Assembly (NCBI GenBank): GCA_963573315.1
Contig: OY752145.1
Coordinates: 2,108,001-2,172,000 of the forward strand
Length of the DNA stretch: 64,000 nucleotides
Direction: 5' to 3'
DNA from: Entomortierella parvispora
Taxonomy: Eukaryota > Mortierellomycota > Mortierellomycetes > Mortierellales > Mortierellaceae
In this document: piece after piece, positions 35,425-47,937 of the stretch
How positions within the stretch are numbered: the stretch's first letter is position 1
How the letters are laid out: each line of letters opens with the position of its first letter
The notes under the pieces: generated by a model
Told to the model about the DNA's origin: nothing
The model's database searches: none
Seen by the model: only the letters and a program-made list of their open reading frames with translations
Position numbers and translations under genes: made by a program

Positions 35425-35727
35425 AGAAACGAAGGGCCCTCGAAGGACGCGTATAGACAATGCCCAACATGAGATCGTCCACACGAAAACGACAAGCTTA
35501 CACTAAAAAGACACAAGCCCCACAAGCTGTAGGTGTCATCGCCGTATGTATTTGCAAGGTATGTTCGTTGACGACCATCAATCGTCCTTCGAAATGACAC
35601 TTGTAAAAAAGTAGAATTTTTTCAAAAAATCCAGAGACAGAGTATCATGCAGGTTTCGATACATGGGAGTCCAGCGCGAAATTCGATTTTTTTATTAGAC
35701 TATGGTAATTTAAACAACAAATCAAGG
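35425..35727. other. 3' flank of photolyase; nothing seen
   Basis: 303 bp between the low-complexity frame and the photolyase stop. No feature recognised. Confidence 0.5.
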
Positions 35728-37895
35728 TTATGCTTTGCCGGTCGCGCGCCTGAACTCCTCTGTGAACTTTTTCTTGACAACGTCCGTGTGCTCTACAATG
35801 GGTTTGGGGTAGCTAAGATAAGCAGAAAAAAGGTTAGTCTTGAATACCATTATTGACTTGGTCGAGCGAAAGTCTGGAGTACCTGAGCTTCGCAAAATCT
35901 TTGGCAGACAGAGTATGATATGGATCATGGATAAATTTCTCAGAGAGGCTCGTCAACTCAGGAACCCATTGTCGAATATAGTCCCCACTTGGATCAAACT
36001 TTTGAGATTGAGCAAGAGGGCTAGGAATTCGATAGTAGGGCTGCGCTCCTGCCCCTGTGGAAGCGCACTAGTAAATAAAGCAATAGATCAAACGATTAGG
36101 TGCGTTTCGGGATTTCCACGAAAAGCTCGGCATGAAGGATCACAGTAATTACCCATTGCCAGCCACCATTGTTGGGTGCAAACTCGCCATCAATTAAATT
36201 GTGCATGAAATATTTCTCCCCCTTTTGCCAGTGGACCATTAGATCTTTAGCCAGGAAGCAAGCGACAATAATGCGCACGCGATGATGCATGTACCCAGTG
36301 TCATTTAGCTGACGCATGCCTGTTGCAATAAAGAGGAAGGTGTAAGTAGATGAAATACATCAGACTTCACCTCAGAGAGCAACCTATTCAACATTACCAG
36401 CATCAACAATGGGGTATCCGGTTTTCCCCTGGCACCACATGGCGAACTTGCGCTCGTCGTAGCTCCACCGGATGCTTTCGGTAATCTTCTGGAACGGTTT
36501 GTTCTTGCAAACTTTTGGAAACGCAAACGCTATGCTCTTGTAAAATTCCTGGAGCGAGAGATATATCGAGGGAATTGTCAGTATGAAGATAGTATGGAGG
36601 TGTACGCATGTAAAACCGACATCGCTGTACCTTCCAAGCAATGTCCTTAATCCATGCCCTGATTCCAGTATTCCCCACAAATATCTTGTTGCCGTTTGCT
36701 GTCCGAGCAGCCACTACACATTGACGAGTCGAGATAATGCCATTGCTAACATACGGATCGACGGCACTGCATCCTGGCTCCTTAAGTTCGTCACGAATTA
36801 TATGGTAGACCTTGACCTTATGTTTGATGAATTCATCAAGACATTTCTGAGCAGCTTCTTCTCCTGCAGGATATAGTCGCTCCATCTGCTCACGATCCAG
36901 AGAATGAGGATAAGAAGAGGAAATAGGAGTACGGAAAATATCAGCATAAACTTGCTTCGCCTCCACTGCGTTGGCCTGCGGTGCGTCATAAACCCTCAGA
37001 AAACGGGGCTCGGTCTCCACAAGAGTACACCAAGTATTAAGGAAAGCAATAAAGTCGGTATATGCGGCTCCAGTCTATGCAAGGGCATGTCAAATATTAT
37101 TAATAAAATGGGGAAAGCGCACAGACACTTCGCGCTGCATTCCATCCTCACCTTGCTTTTGATCTCTCTAGGAGATATAACACATTGATCCTCACACTCC
37201 TCGACATAAACCCCCGGGAGTTTCGTGATCAACGACTTAACCAGGCTGTCCCTCTTCATTTCATCCACCAAATACTCCGCATTCCAAAACACATGGCTAA
37301 TATCCATATCCTTGATAGTGGCCTCCACAATGCTGACCACGTCGGTCTTGGCGATAGCAGTCCTTACGAGTAGCGGAATATTAAGCTCTGCCAAAGCCGT
37401 TTTCAAAGCTGCTAGATTCCGCAACCAAAAGTCGATCTTCAAAGGTGCATCGTCATGGCTGGACCATTCCGACTCGGAAATAACGTAGAGGCCTATCACA
37501 TTCCGCTTGTCACCCATCTTCGCGCGCAAAGAGGCCGCATGAAGGGCCTTGTTGTCCAAGATTCGGAGATCGTTCCTGAACCACATCAGAGCATTTTTCG
37601 TGACAATGGGGGCTGGGGCTTCCTTCTTTGCTAAGGGGCCTCCATTCGAGCCAACTCTGGCCCGGTTCGTCATCGCAGCTACGCCAACTTTGCGAACACC
37701 TGGCTTCGGTGCTCCACGGACAGCCCCTGCCTTTGAGTTGGTGCTTGACTTGGTGGTTGTTCCTGTTTTGACAGATGTCACTACGCCGGGCGCTGCAATC
37801 GCAACAGAAGTTGCAGTGGTTGATGAAACGTTGAGTCGCTTCCGGGGATCATCCCCAGCGTCCCCCTCTCCCGCTCTCTTCAGCTTTGGAGGCAT
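35728..37895 (-). CDS. PHR1: Class I CPD photolyase
   Basis: Blue-light-driven repair of cyclobutane pyrimidine dimers, with FAD as catalytic cofactor. Exons in gene order: 37152-37895, 36631-37074, 36398-36548, 36153-36319, 35883-36067, 35728-35812; 1776 nt, 591 aa, in phase. A 100-residue basic Ala/Thr/Lys N-terminus (possible nuclear or mitochondrial targeting) precedes the photolyase entry motif WFRNDLR (105-111). The FAD-binding half contains [36 protein letters not shown], and NNGGWQW (about 496-502), followed by [12 protein letters not shown] and [19 protein letters not shown]. Class I CPD photolyases such as yeast Phr1 have these blocks. YYRIPSP replaces the usual Y-F-R-I-F-N-P. Light regulation is likely but no element was identified. 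Confidence 0.95.
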
Positions 37896-37984
37896 CTCGT
37901 TTGTCAGGAAGGCGTATTGTTTTTTTTGTGGTTTTTTTTATATTAATCAAAAAACTTCATGACGTCACCGAGTTTTTTTTGACG
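37896..37984. promoter_or_regulatory. Photolyase 5' leader
   Basis: T-rich leader on +, ending at the edge of a retrotransposon relic. TGACGTCA-like ATGACGTCACC lies at about 37959-37969, a CRE-type site; factor unknown. Confidence 0.35.
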
Positions 37985-38180
37985 TGTATCGGCCGCACAT
38001 CTACAAGGCCTTCCATCCCTTCTCAACACTTGGGAGGTTGTCACCATGGACTTTGTTGCCTCTCCCACCCTTAGCTCGCAATTCAACGCCATCACTCTTT
38101 GTCGGCAAGCTCATCAAACTGGCGGTGACCGCCACCACTGATACATACAATACAGTTCTCGGTCGCTTGAAAAGGCTGCA
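37985..38180 (+). pseudogene. Ty3/gypsy integrase relic
   Basis: TWEVVTMDFVASPTLSSQFN-like residues, then after a frameshift FVGKLIKLAV and ATTDT, match the start of a Ty3 integrase core (W..VTMDF ... VFVDKLTK ... TTD). Only about 65 codons remain. Confidence 0.7.
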
Positions 38181-39232
38181 ACAGCTCGGCCAATCAATTG
38201 GATTCCAATAAGCGAATTGGAAAGCTGCATGTAGATGGCCATGGTCTCCATATTAAGAGAAGAAGGCCAAACAATAATTCGGTTCCATCACGCGATTCAC
38301 TTATAAGCTCTTTCCTAGAAATGCAATAAACATACCCTCTTGTCTCCTTTGAGCACTGCTGCCACCCAGAGAAGATTAGCGAGGTGAAGAGTCCAAAAAA
38401 CCCACAAACGACTCTGTCAGGCTTATACAGCCAGGCAGGTTCGAGGAGTGATACATCAACGAGCTCCAGGAAATTGTGTCGGAAGTGATGAACATCAACC
38501 GCCTGCTATCCAAGAGTCGGATAAAGAACATCCCATTTAACGGGACCGTCGCACAACTATTTTAGAGGATTTGAAGGAGACAAGTGGAAATAACCAAGAG
38601 AAATACAATACAAGTCGCGCTCAAGTGTAAGAAACAGATCGAACAGTCAGGCCAGTTAATGCATTGCGTCGTTGCATCCTTGCCTGGAAATTCATCTACC
38701 GAGAACCCCCTTCTTGTTCTGACTCGCAGAATGAACTGGCAGGTGACTGGAAGCATCGTATTCGAAGGAAACAAAGTGCGAAGTAACTCTAATGAAACTA
38801 ATGAAAACAAGAAAAAAAAATGGAGTTAAGGGTTGGTGCCACACTCAATGCAGCGCGCATAGCACCAGTATGGAGATATGAGGAAAGTTTGAATGGGAAC
38901 TCTGCAGAGCAGGAGAGAAAAAAGGAAATGATAAGAAAGCCTCAGATATGAGACACTGGAAAGCGAGGATATTGACGCGATGCAGTCCGCAGGCTGTATT
39001 TAAACCAGCCTCGCTCATTCCCACACCCTGCAGTAGTCTCGCGTCTCGTAAAGCAATTTACGCCGTTTGTTTTGCTTTTATTAAACATGATCTAGGCCAT
39101 TCCTTCAATTCCAGCAAGCCTGGCGAATCCATAGTTTGTACCAACGCTCTTGGCTGAAGTTTGTGTATTGCTCGCTTGTGGACTGAGTGAAAGCCAGGGA
39201 ATTAAGATACGGGCTGCTTCGGACACACAGTA
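38181..39232. other. Unassigned, probably transposon-derived
   Basis: No open gene or clear repeat. It lies between an integrase relic and a MITE, so decayed mobile DNA is likely. Confidence 0.35.
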
Positions 39233-39470
39233 CAGTCGAGTTCGCCTTTTCCGCCACTTTTACTAGTGAAAAGTGGCGGATAATGTTTGAATTGAGTATT
39301 CAAAAGACCCAAAAAGGATTGCTGTCTGTGCTATCGTCTGTGTAACTCTCTTTTAGCAGGGGTTCGACAGTTCACCCTGTCAAAGTGAAGCCATGGGACA
39401 GTGCATACGATTCAAAACATTATCCGCCACTTTTCACTAGTAAAAGTGGCGGAAAAAGAGAACTCGACTG
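39233..39470. mobile_element. 238-bp pogo/Tc1-like MITE
   Basis: Terminal inverted repeats of about 60 bp with only a few mismatches begin CAGTCGAGTT at 39233 and end AACTCGACTG at 39470. They are flanked by TA on both sides (39231-39232 and 39471-39472), the TA duplication of Tc1/mariner/pogo transposition. Each TIR contains its own palindrome (CCGCCACTTTT / AAAAGTGGCGG around ACTAG). No coding capacity. Confidence 0.9.
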
Positions 39471-40316
39471 TACTGTACAACACAGTTTTTTTGTGCCAAT
39501 TTAGAGTTTTCGCGCTGCTCATGTGCAAATTGGGCATTTACCGGGGAGACTACCGATATAAATGGTACATGGTGAATGTCCGTAGCTCGTGACTTAAGGT
39601 AAACTTTGCGCGTTAGCCAAGGTTGTACAAGAATACAAGAGCATTCAGGCGGAAGTTTTCGCCATGTCCGAAGCAGATTCTTATGCACAGGCACTCTCGG
39701 CTTTTGTTTTCTCGCGTGATCAATGTGAGTTTCCATCCCAGATTGGACGTGAACTGGGAATAGACTAAGAACAAAAGAGACATCCGAGTTAAGGTCTTCG
39801 TCGTGTCGAGAGCAGTTTTGTGTACAACACACAGTCCACACCCCAAAATCAATTTTATTTTTGGTTCAGGGCTGAGTGCAAGAGCTGCAGAGAACGCGAC
39901 TGGCTTATGTCTTCAGTGGCGCCCGTCTCATTGTCTCATTGAAACTGATCACGACGAGATTATCCAGCGGTTGGAAAATATAACGAAGAATACGAAGGGC
40001 TGGGGGATTCTGAGGATGGCAGTGAATCTGGCACCACGGAAGAGGACACCACTTACAGATTGGAATTTCAATACCGGCATCTCTTCCACATAAGCATTCC
40101 TCCAGAGCCTCGCAAGTCTCTATTGGCCCAGCAGACAAGAGATTCCTAATACCGAAGACAAGTCTGCGACACCATATCGCAACGCAGGTTCTCTTTCGTC
40201 GACCTGCGTAGCTTGTAGTATGGGTCCTCATGATATCTTCAGGTCCTTTCTTTCATTATTTTTATTTTTATTTTTTGTTTGGAGGTGCAAAGATAAGCAC
40301 AGATGTGAGAGCTGAT
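39471..40316. other. Unassigned, with a short acidic open stretch
   Basis: At 39960-40150 (+) a frame reads EEYEGLGDSEDGSESGTTEE and on to a stop. It has no start or domain. Otherwise nothing supported. Confidence 0.35.
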
Positions 40317-43254
40317 CTATGGTATATGTCTCCTAGCTTCGATCTGATGACGCTCCATAGCTGTTAGAGGAGACTCCTGCTTATTGTTCTCAGCCAGCTG
40401 CTCCGACATATCTTCTTTCTCCAAGGGTAAGGTCGAATATCCATATTCCCTATCGCCCTTGTCGTTCTTGCGAGAAGAATTGGAGTCGTCTTTCAGAACA
40501 ATATCCCAAAGGGATTCTGCCGCTGCGTGATCACCGGCGCGGTGAAGCGCTGCCGCAAGGGTCGAATAGGTCTTAAGGTTTGGTTCAAGTCCATATCGGT
40601 TCGTCAAGTCCTTGAAGAGCTGAGCTGCCCTGTCCATCTGCTTCGCACGCCCGAATCCGCTGATTAGTGAGGTAAGTGTCACAATATCCGGCACAGGGCG
40701 CGAGGGCATGTCGGAAGCAGCCTCTGGGTGGCTATGAAGATGTAATGATGGAGTCTGCTCCAGTTTCATGTCTCGGTTATATTGCGGAAGTCGAGCTGAT
40801 GGGGTCGACTTCACTGGCTTCGATTTCGAATAGAGTGAAGAGTCCCGAACAGAGGCGAGGTCCATACTCCTGAAGACCTGCATGGCTGCTGCAACGTCTC
40901 CCCGCGTAATGTGATAAAGGATGTTGGTGTTAAATGTCACCGTGTCAGCTTGGATTCCATCCAGCTCCATGTCGTGAAAGCATTGGCCAATCGAAGCCAG
41001 GTCCTTGGTTTCAACAGCGTGTTGTAGGAGCGCATGGAGCATAGTGTTGTAAGTAAATACATCTCGGTTTGAGCGGAGATGCTGTGTTCGCGGCAGATCA
41101 GAGATCTGAGAGGGGCTGTAATTATCTTGAGGTGGCGCCTTTGACTGGCGGTCGTTTTGAACTTCGTCTCGCGCTTCATCGGTAATTTTAAATTCCAGCG
41201 GGTTCTTCATGGGGACCACTTTGGTACGCGCTGGGCGAGAATTATTCTTGCTGGAGTCCTTTGAGGCCATCTCGTTGTAGATTTTCCGCATTGTGTCTAA
41301 GTCCTTGTGTTTCTCGTAGTATGCAAGGAGCGTGTTGTTTGTCGTCAGGTCAGGGGATAGTCCTAGAGGATTATATCGTCTGAAAGCTGACATCCATGGA
41401 GGTGCTCCTTGGACCTTGTACTGAGCCATCTCAAGATACAGCTTTACCAGGACATTCAATGTAGTAGCTGATGGCTTGATTCCGAGAGTTTCCATTGAGG
41501 ATATGTACATATCAATCTCGGTGGGGTCAGCGGGTGCCATAACTCTGGAGGCTCCGGCTTCGTTTCCTTCGCTTTCAGCGAGAGCACTACGGCGCGGCTC
41601 GTCGAAGCCATCATTTCGCTGCCGACTGTGTCTTCTGACCTTTCCTTGAGGCCCTTTTTTCCTGTAAGCCTCGGCGGCTGCTACAACATCGAATCCGAAG
41701 TCCTTCACGGAGTACGTATTGAGTACCATAGTATAGGTTGAAGTTCGGTAAACTTTTCCTGCCAACAGCCCTCTTTGAAATACCGCCCTCACGATATCAT
41801 AGAGTTCGCACTCAGAGGCTCCATGTATGAAAGACTCCATCAATTTCGATGGCATAAGGAGGGGTCGATTTAAACTTCTGTGGGGATGATGAGCCAGCGG
41901 TGAGTCGGAGTATCTTTGTTCGTGTTCCAAAAGCATTTTCCCGATCCTCTCAAGTTGTTGCCGATCCTGGCAATCGACAGCAATCCGAATAATACTAGCC
42001 AGAAGTCGAGACGGCATCATGAACCCAAGTTCGCTCAGCTGGCTATAAATGCTCAGTGCTCGCTTAGTGTGCTTCTTCAGCAAGAGAGCGTCGATTAGTA
42101 CATGGGCTAGACACTCCGCATCCAAAGGACTTGATCGAGGGTGTCTCGTCCATTGCGTTGGTTGAGCTTTTTCCGTTTCCGAAACAAGGGATGAAGTGCG
42201 GGACAACGGGCAGGTCGCGGTATTCCTCGTTTTGGTGTATTCCCGCTCAAATGAAATGGCGAATTCTCTGTCCCATGCTTGCTCGATCTGCTCCACAAAT
42301 GCAGACGAGCTCTCGCTCCAAAATGCGCTCGATATAGTGTCGGCTACAGCCTGCGGCCAGAACTCGTGAACTTGAACGTTGTTTCCATTCACGGTAGTCG
42401 CCAGTGCTTTGCCACTCCTCAGTCCCTGCGGTGATATGGAATACCGGACCAAAGTTGCCATAGACTCCCAAAACTGCTGTTGGCTTGTTGAACACTCCCG
42501 AATTATTTTAAGGATAAAATCGAAGTCATTCGCTGCAAGTTCAGAGTAGTGATCCTTGCATATTCTTGTCACCTTGTCTGTAGCTCTTGTGGGTAAGTCT
42601 GATGAACTTGGATCAACTCCCTCGGAATTTATCAGTTCATAGTAAACTTTCAAGAGCATAGAGTTGGATGGCGCTAAAGATGAGTTGCAGGACGCTAGGG
42701 ACTGAATTGGATTCGTCGATCCCCTCCATTTTGGCAGGCGCGAAATCCTAGTAAATATTCTTGTTGGGCTGTCAGGGTCCAATGCAGTAGGGGCGATTAC
42801 TGCCGATGACATGGGTTGCATCTTGTACTGTCCCGGGGCAGGAAAAAATGGACCATCTTCCAAACAACCAACTTGCCGCCTATGAAAATTGATCCCTATT
42901 TGCCAGAGCGGCTCTGAGTAAGAATTCGCTATATATAATAGCAAGCAAAACAGGTCATAGCGGGCGTTTAGATCTACCTGATCGTTTTGTGCTCCAGGTG
43001 GAGAATGATCGCGTCATGGGTTTAGCATGCCCACATAGAGAAGATGCTAAAGAATGTGGGCAGCAATGCAATTCCATTATATGATGGATGGCAGATAGGG
43101 TGTCGCCAAAGGATGTCCTGACACTTGGTGCACCGTGTCCAATCTTGCAGGAGACAGATCCGAAACTTCGGGTAGAATCGCCTACAGAAGATGATATGGC
43201 CGCGATCCACCTGCCCGAGGAGCAAGAGCGTGCTCTGAAGGTCGATGATGCCAT
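40317..43254 (-). CDS. Pentatricopeptide-repeat protein, probably mitochondrial
   Basis: Two exons (42978-43254 and 40317-42928) with a 49-nt intron give 2889 nt, 962 aa, in phase. The N-terminus (MASSTFRARSCSSGRWIAA) is rich in Arg/Ser and free of acids, as in a mitochondrial presequence. The C-terminal half holds PPR units, e.g. TTLNVLVKLYLEMAQYK, TTNNTLLAYYEKHKDLDTMR, FTYNTMLHALLQHA, VTFNTNILYHITRGDVAAAM, VTLTSLISGFGRAKQMDRAA, KTYSTLAAALHRAGDHAAAE. PPR proteins bind organellar RNA; the target is unknown. The earlier part may contain degenerate repeats. The start was chosen at the first ATG of exon 1, whose frame joins exon 2 cleanly. Confidence 0.87.
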
Positions 43255-44920
43255 CTGTGTCGTTTAGCCTCCGTTGATTGTGAGTGGCAAGAGATGAATG
43301 ATTATTATTGACCGACAGCCCTTTGCTTCGGTATACGGGCGGCGGTGGCTTAGAAGTGTGTTTGGCGGTTGTCATTGATCAACACACCTTTGGCTGAGTT
43401 CACTCGTCTGACATGCAGGATACATAGTGAATCTCCCTTGCTCAAAGCCACTCATGGAACGGCTTGTTGTGTGTGACAAACATGGGCGGGAACCAACAAA
43501 AAAGGCCTAGAGGCATGGTTAGGATGGCTCGAATTTCTTGTGTACTGCACACTCATTCTCATGATGGCGCAAAAAAACAACGAAACCTATGTTTCACGGA
43601 AAGTGCCAATTGATACCGCCAGACATCCAAGATCGTAGGATTGTTGGAGGATTTTGATCCCCAATGCCTCTATCACCATTGCCCATTTTCTGCAAAACTG
43701 CGATAAGTCGACCGGGTGTGTTTTTGCTTGTTTGTCGACCGATCAAATCTCTGAGTTGCACGTCCCTTTCTCTCATTCTCGCAATCCTTGTCACACAGTC
43801 GCTGAAGACCCAGTGTCGTATATATCGTATACCCTCTCCACTCGCCCTATGCTCTTGGACGCATGACGGGTGTTGGCAGATGTGTTATTCGAAACTAGTT
43901 TTAATCTGGCGCCCGAGATGTGCATCCCAAGCCTTGATTTTGCCTATGTTTTCGATCTTGATCTTATACTTGTTACTGTTCTTGCCCGTGTTTCTGGCTC
44001 CTGTCTGCGTGTTTGTGTCTCTGTCCTTGCCACAAATCTAGCATCTTTATTATAACAGAATCTGCACCCATTTGCGTGTCAGCTCGGAGTAACGCGCGGA
44101 GATGGAGCAGTAACTCTGTTCCCGCCTCAACGCGGCCGTTGAACAATGGAAAGATAATGTCCTCAAACGAGATGGAATTGTCGATGTGAACAGCAGTCAC
44201 AGTACTTCTTCAGGCAACCAAGGCGAGCTGCCAGGACCTTGCATCAGCTACAACAACTAACAACCAGAGCCTTCAGGTGAATTGTGCCATAGATAATCAA
44301 TAGCCAGAGGACCCTGAAGAGCTTGCGTCAGACAGTCAGCAGCCGGAGCGACAATTAGCAGACAAAGGACTTTAGATAAACAATGCCGACGACAGTTAGT
44401 ACCCAGTGAACCTCAATTGACCTTCACCTGCGACAAGCGGACCTTTGGAGAGCTTGCATCTGTCACAATCAGCAACTAGAGGTCTTCAGATGATCTGTGC
44501 CAAGGACAATCGACAGTCAGAGGAGTTCAGATGGCCTTCAATGGCGACATTAACAGCCTGAGGACCTAGACAAGGACAGGGATACAGACAGCGACACAGG
44601 CGGAGGTAAGGAAGTCTTGCCACAGTCCCGCGCCATTTAATGACGCTGCATGTAAGCAAAGATGATTGAGGACTGACGCCAGCTTGATTCACCCATGCTA
44701 ATGATCTTCCCTTTTAGTCATCGGTTCTCTCGATAGAATTTGAGTTCTCCTCCTTGCTCACAGCCGTTGTTGTCCTAAAAGATGCGACTGGAGGGTAGGA
44801 TACACGGATAGAGTCAGTCGACTGTAGAGGCAAGAACAGAGGTGCTACCCTCTATCTCTGCTTCGCATCACTTCGAGCTGGCATTATTTCGCGGCATGCA
44901 CAGATTCACTGCCATGACGG
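43255..44920. other. Intergenic, no gene recognised
   Basis: 1.7 kb between the PPR gene and the retrotransposon nest. The only structure seen is a set of degenerate repeats (next entry). Confidence 0.45.
44190..44580 (+). repeat. Degenerate tandem repeats, perhaps former coding repeats
   Basis: Units of roughly 50-60 bp share CAGTCAGCAGCCAGAGGACC-like and TTCAGATGA-like cores. In pieces of different frames they spell DNQQPED/SDSQQPE-type peptides, broken by stops. They look like the remains of a repeat-containing gene. Confidence 0.45.
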
Positions 44921-45307
44921 TGTCATTCTCAGACAAGGCATGTCATGGAAAAAAGGGACGGAATTGCTTTTTGTGAATTGCAGACTGAGGGACAAGAGAA
45001 AAGAAGTGAAAGGGAGTAAGTTATATAGTAGAAGATTGGATGGACTGTTGGTCCGTACAGATAGTGACCACGGCTTGACCTGAGAGCTGTACGGCGGGAT
45101 GGAGACGGTGATGAAGGAGTATACTGAGCCATTGCTAAGGATGACCAAAATAACTGGAAGGAAGAAAGGTGTCTTTATTGCATCGGATGGGCAGGACAAG
45201 AAATAGGCCTGCCCGGACGTTTATGAAGTGCGCGTCACCGACAGCGTATCCTCGTTAATTAAAAAGTTATGAAGGTCAGTAGGGAATAAAACTCCCTACC
45301 CGCAACA
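44921..45307 (-). repeat. Old diverged LTR, relative of family A
   Basis: Begins TGTCATTCTCAGACAAGGCA and contains GTGAATTGCAGACTGAGG at the same relative place as family A LTRs. It ends near GCAACA (45307), followed by a C-rich polypurine-tract complement (CTCCCCCC), as family A does. Strongly diverged. Orientation minus. Confidence 0.65.
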
Positions 45308-45406
45308 CGGCTCCCCCCAGACTTTAGCCCACAAGAACCAACAGCTTTGCGGCAGGTTGCGAGGAAATAATAAACCTCACCAGTGGTGGTTGGCAGTAAT
45401 GAGGAG
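45308..45406 (-). mobile_element. Remnant internal end of the old family-A relative
   Basis: 99 bp between the old LTR and the next LTR. It starts with the PPT complement; the coding content is too short to name. Confidence 0.4.
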
Positions 45407-45508
45407 TGTCACGGTCAGACAAGGTAGGAACAAGAAGGTGAAGGAAAAGTGTGGTTTATTGTGAATTGCAGACTGAGGAACAAACAAGAGGACAGGGGGG
45501 TTTATATA
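45407..45508 (-). repeat. Family A LTR, first 102 bp only
   Basis: Matches the start of the adjacent 451-bp LTR with several differences, and stops at TTTATATA where the next LTR begins. It was cut by insertion of element A1. Confidence 0.8.
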
Positions 45509-45959
45509 TGTCACGATCGGACAAGACAGGAACAAGAAGGTGAAGGAAAGGTGTGGTTTATTGTGAATTGCAGACTGAGGAACAAAGCAAGAGGACAGAG
45601 GGGTTTATATACTAGAGAGTGATGAAGGCCTGGACCAGGCCTGCGTTGAGTCAGAGATGACACGGAAGAGTAGGATACATATCCGAGCAGGTACTAATCA
45701 TAAGCCGGACCTATGAGTAGGGTCCGAGATGGCAACACAGATGAAGGAGAACGAGATGGAGGTCCTGATAGGTGCGGCTGAGAGATACGTACTAAGGGTA
45801 GCTATAGCCCTAGGTCCAGAACCTGGACGCCAGGGGTACTTGTCGGAGATCAGAGGACAAGCCAATGAGTGCGGATACAGATCCTAGGTTCGCGATCCTA
45901 GACCAGAGGTACAAGAGACGCGTACTTCGTACGATCTGAGTCTGCGACGTTTCGTGACA
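45509..45959 (-). repeat. LTR of element A1, 451 bp
   Basis: Bounded by the perfect inverted ends TGTCACGA and TCGTGACA. Almost identical to 52155-52606. Confidence 0.9.
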
Positions 45960-45968
45960 ATCCTCCCC

Positions 45969-47707
45969 CTAGGAGCGAGCTCCGCGAGTGACTGGGGGTG
46001 GACCTGGCTTGAGCGGGAAGCGAGAGTGGAAACGGGCGACATGCTCTGGTGAATTCTCAGCGTTGGCTGCAGGCTGCCATTCCGGATCTTTATAACCCTT
46101 GAACTTGATCAAATACCAAAGGTGCTTTCCACGGAATTTAGAGTCCCAGATTTCTTCAACTTCAAACTCCTCATTGCCGTCAATCTCGATGGTAGGAGGC
46201 GGAGGTGCTACGCGACCGGGTATTGTGTTGGCGCGGTAGGGCTCCAGAAGAGAGACATGGAAAACAGGATGGAGACGGGCCATAGTGGTCGGGAGCTGAA
46301 GGCGGACCGAGCGAGAGTTGACTACTTCGGTGATCTTGAACGGACCCAGGTTCTTAACATCCAACTTGTTTGAAGGTCGGGTGGTTTTGATATTGTTACG
46401 TTTCAACATGACGAGGTCTCCTACAGCGAAGTTCGGCTGAGGGGTAAAGCGCTTGTTGTAGTGGCGCTCTTGGTTCTCTTGTGCCGACTTGATGTGGAAC
46501 TGCAAGTCTTCTTGGATACGCTTCAACTCTTGGAGGCGGTCCTTGGCGAAGGGGCTACTGACTGCAACTCGAGGGACCTTCACGCTGAAGCGGGGGTGGT
46601 ATCCTTGGTGAGCAAAGAACGGAGTTTGTTTTGTGGTTGCTTGCACGGAATTGTTGTAGCAGAGCTCGGCCATGGGTACTGTAAATGATTGCTCCAATCG
46701 TCTTGTTGGTAGCTTGTGAAACAGCAGAGGTATTGTTCCAGAGTGGCATTCGTACGTTCAGTCTGTCCAACGGTCTGCGGGTGATAGGCCGTTGACAGAT
46801 TCTGGGTGATCCCCAGCGCTTCCATCGCAGACTGCATGAATGTAGAGGTGAAGACAGAGCCTCGGTCCGATACGATGTCATCTGGCAGGCCATGGTAGGC
46901 AAAAACTCGGGACAGGAACAGATCCAAAGTGTCACTTGCGTTGACATCGTCGGTGGTTGGAATGAAGTGTGCCATTTTTTTGAGGCGATCCACGACCACC
47001 AAGATAGCAGTGTAACCTTTGGAGTCAGGTAGCTGAACAATAAAGTCCATTGATATCGAAGACCAAGGGCTCTCAGGGATCGGCAGAGACTGGAGAAGTC
47101 CAAAGGGCTTGTGGTGTGAAGTCTTGTTCCGTTGGCAAGCGTCACAGGTCAACACGAAAGACTTGACAAAGTCTCTCATACGTGGCCAGTGATAAGTGCG
47201 GCTGACCAGTTCAAAGGTCTTTGCAATTCCACCATGTCCAGCAGCCGGATCATCGTGACAGGTGGAGAGAATATCTCGTTGCAGAGCCTTATCATCAGGG
47301 ACCACAATCCGACCGTTGAAGAACAGGACTCCATCCTCGAAGCGATACTCAGGGTTGGTCTCGGGATTATCGCGTGACTGATCCAAGATCTCCATGACGG
47401 CATCATCGTCTTGATATCTTTGTTTGATACGATTGACAAGGTCTTCAGCGTTGCCAACCCGGAGTACTTCGTCAATTGCTGCGACTGTGAATGAGCTAAG
47501 CGAAATGGGCATCGGCAAGATGGCGTCGTGCACTGGACCTTCCCCCTCTTCAGGAGTGTACATACGGGAGAGAGCGTCAGCGGCGCCATTGTGGACACCA
47601 GGGCGGTAGGCAAGAACAACCTTGAACTTGGACAGTCGTTCGGCATAGCGGATTTGGCGTTCACTTAGAGCACGCTGTGGTGTAGTGGATCCAGGTCCCA
47701 GATCCAC
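45969..47707 (-). pseudogene. A1 pol fragment: RNase H end, integrase, chromodomain, frameshifted
   Basis: Starts in RNase H (RYAERLSKFKV ... GAADALSRM), then the integrase zinc finger (HxxxH ... CDACQRNK), the core (SMDFIVQLP, VSDRG, TERTN) and the chromodomain (EEFEVEEIWDSKFRGKHLW...FKGYKDPEWQP). Compared with the copy at 52616-53874, a 5-nt insertion around 46676-46683 shifts the frame, and substitutions include TVGQTER for TDGQTER. Non-functional. Confidence 0.88.
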
Positions 47708-47937
47708 GCGAGCGAGATAGAGAGAGTTATTTTTGGTATTTAGTTATTTTTTTTTTATTTGTGTTCCTGTTTTCTGTTTCCTATAAAAAAGGGAGCAAAG
47801 TCCACTGTTGCGGATCGCTGCTTTTGAGTTGACGAGGATTCTTGATCAGGTGACTGACGCCAGATTATAATTTGGCGTCACGACCGTTGCAATAAAGAAA
47901 CCTTCTTCCTTCCCGTCATCATCTGGCCTACCGCCTA
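47708..47937 (+). mobile_element. Probable leader/LTR end of element E
   Basis: AT-rich, with CAATAAAGAAACCTTC near its end, as expected of a plus-oriented LTR with a poly(A) signal. Assignment rests on the gag at 51176, on the other side of the hAT element. Boundaries uncertain. Confidence 0.4.

Larger units (their letters stand above)
45509..47707 (-). mobile_element. Ty3/gypsy element A1 (chromovirus), truncated
   Basis: Minus-oriented: 3' LTR at the low end, then PPT (GGGGGAGGA on the minus strand) and the end of pol. The element stops within RNase H near 47700; RT, protease, gag and the 5' LTR are absent here. Confidence 0.88.
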
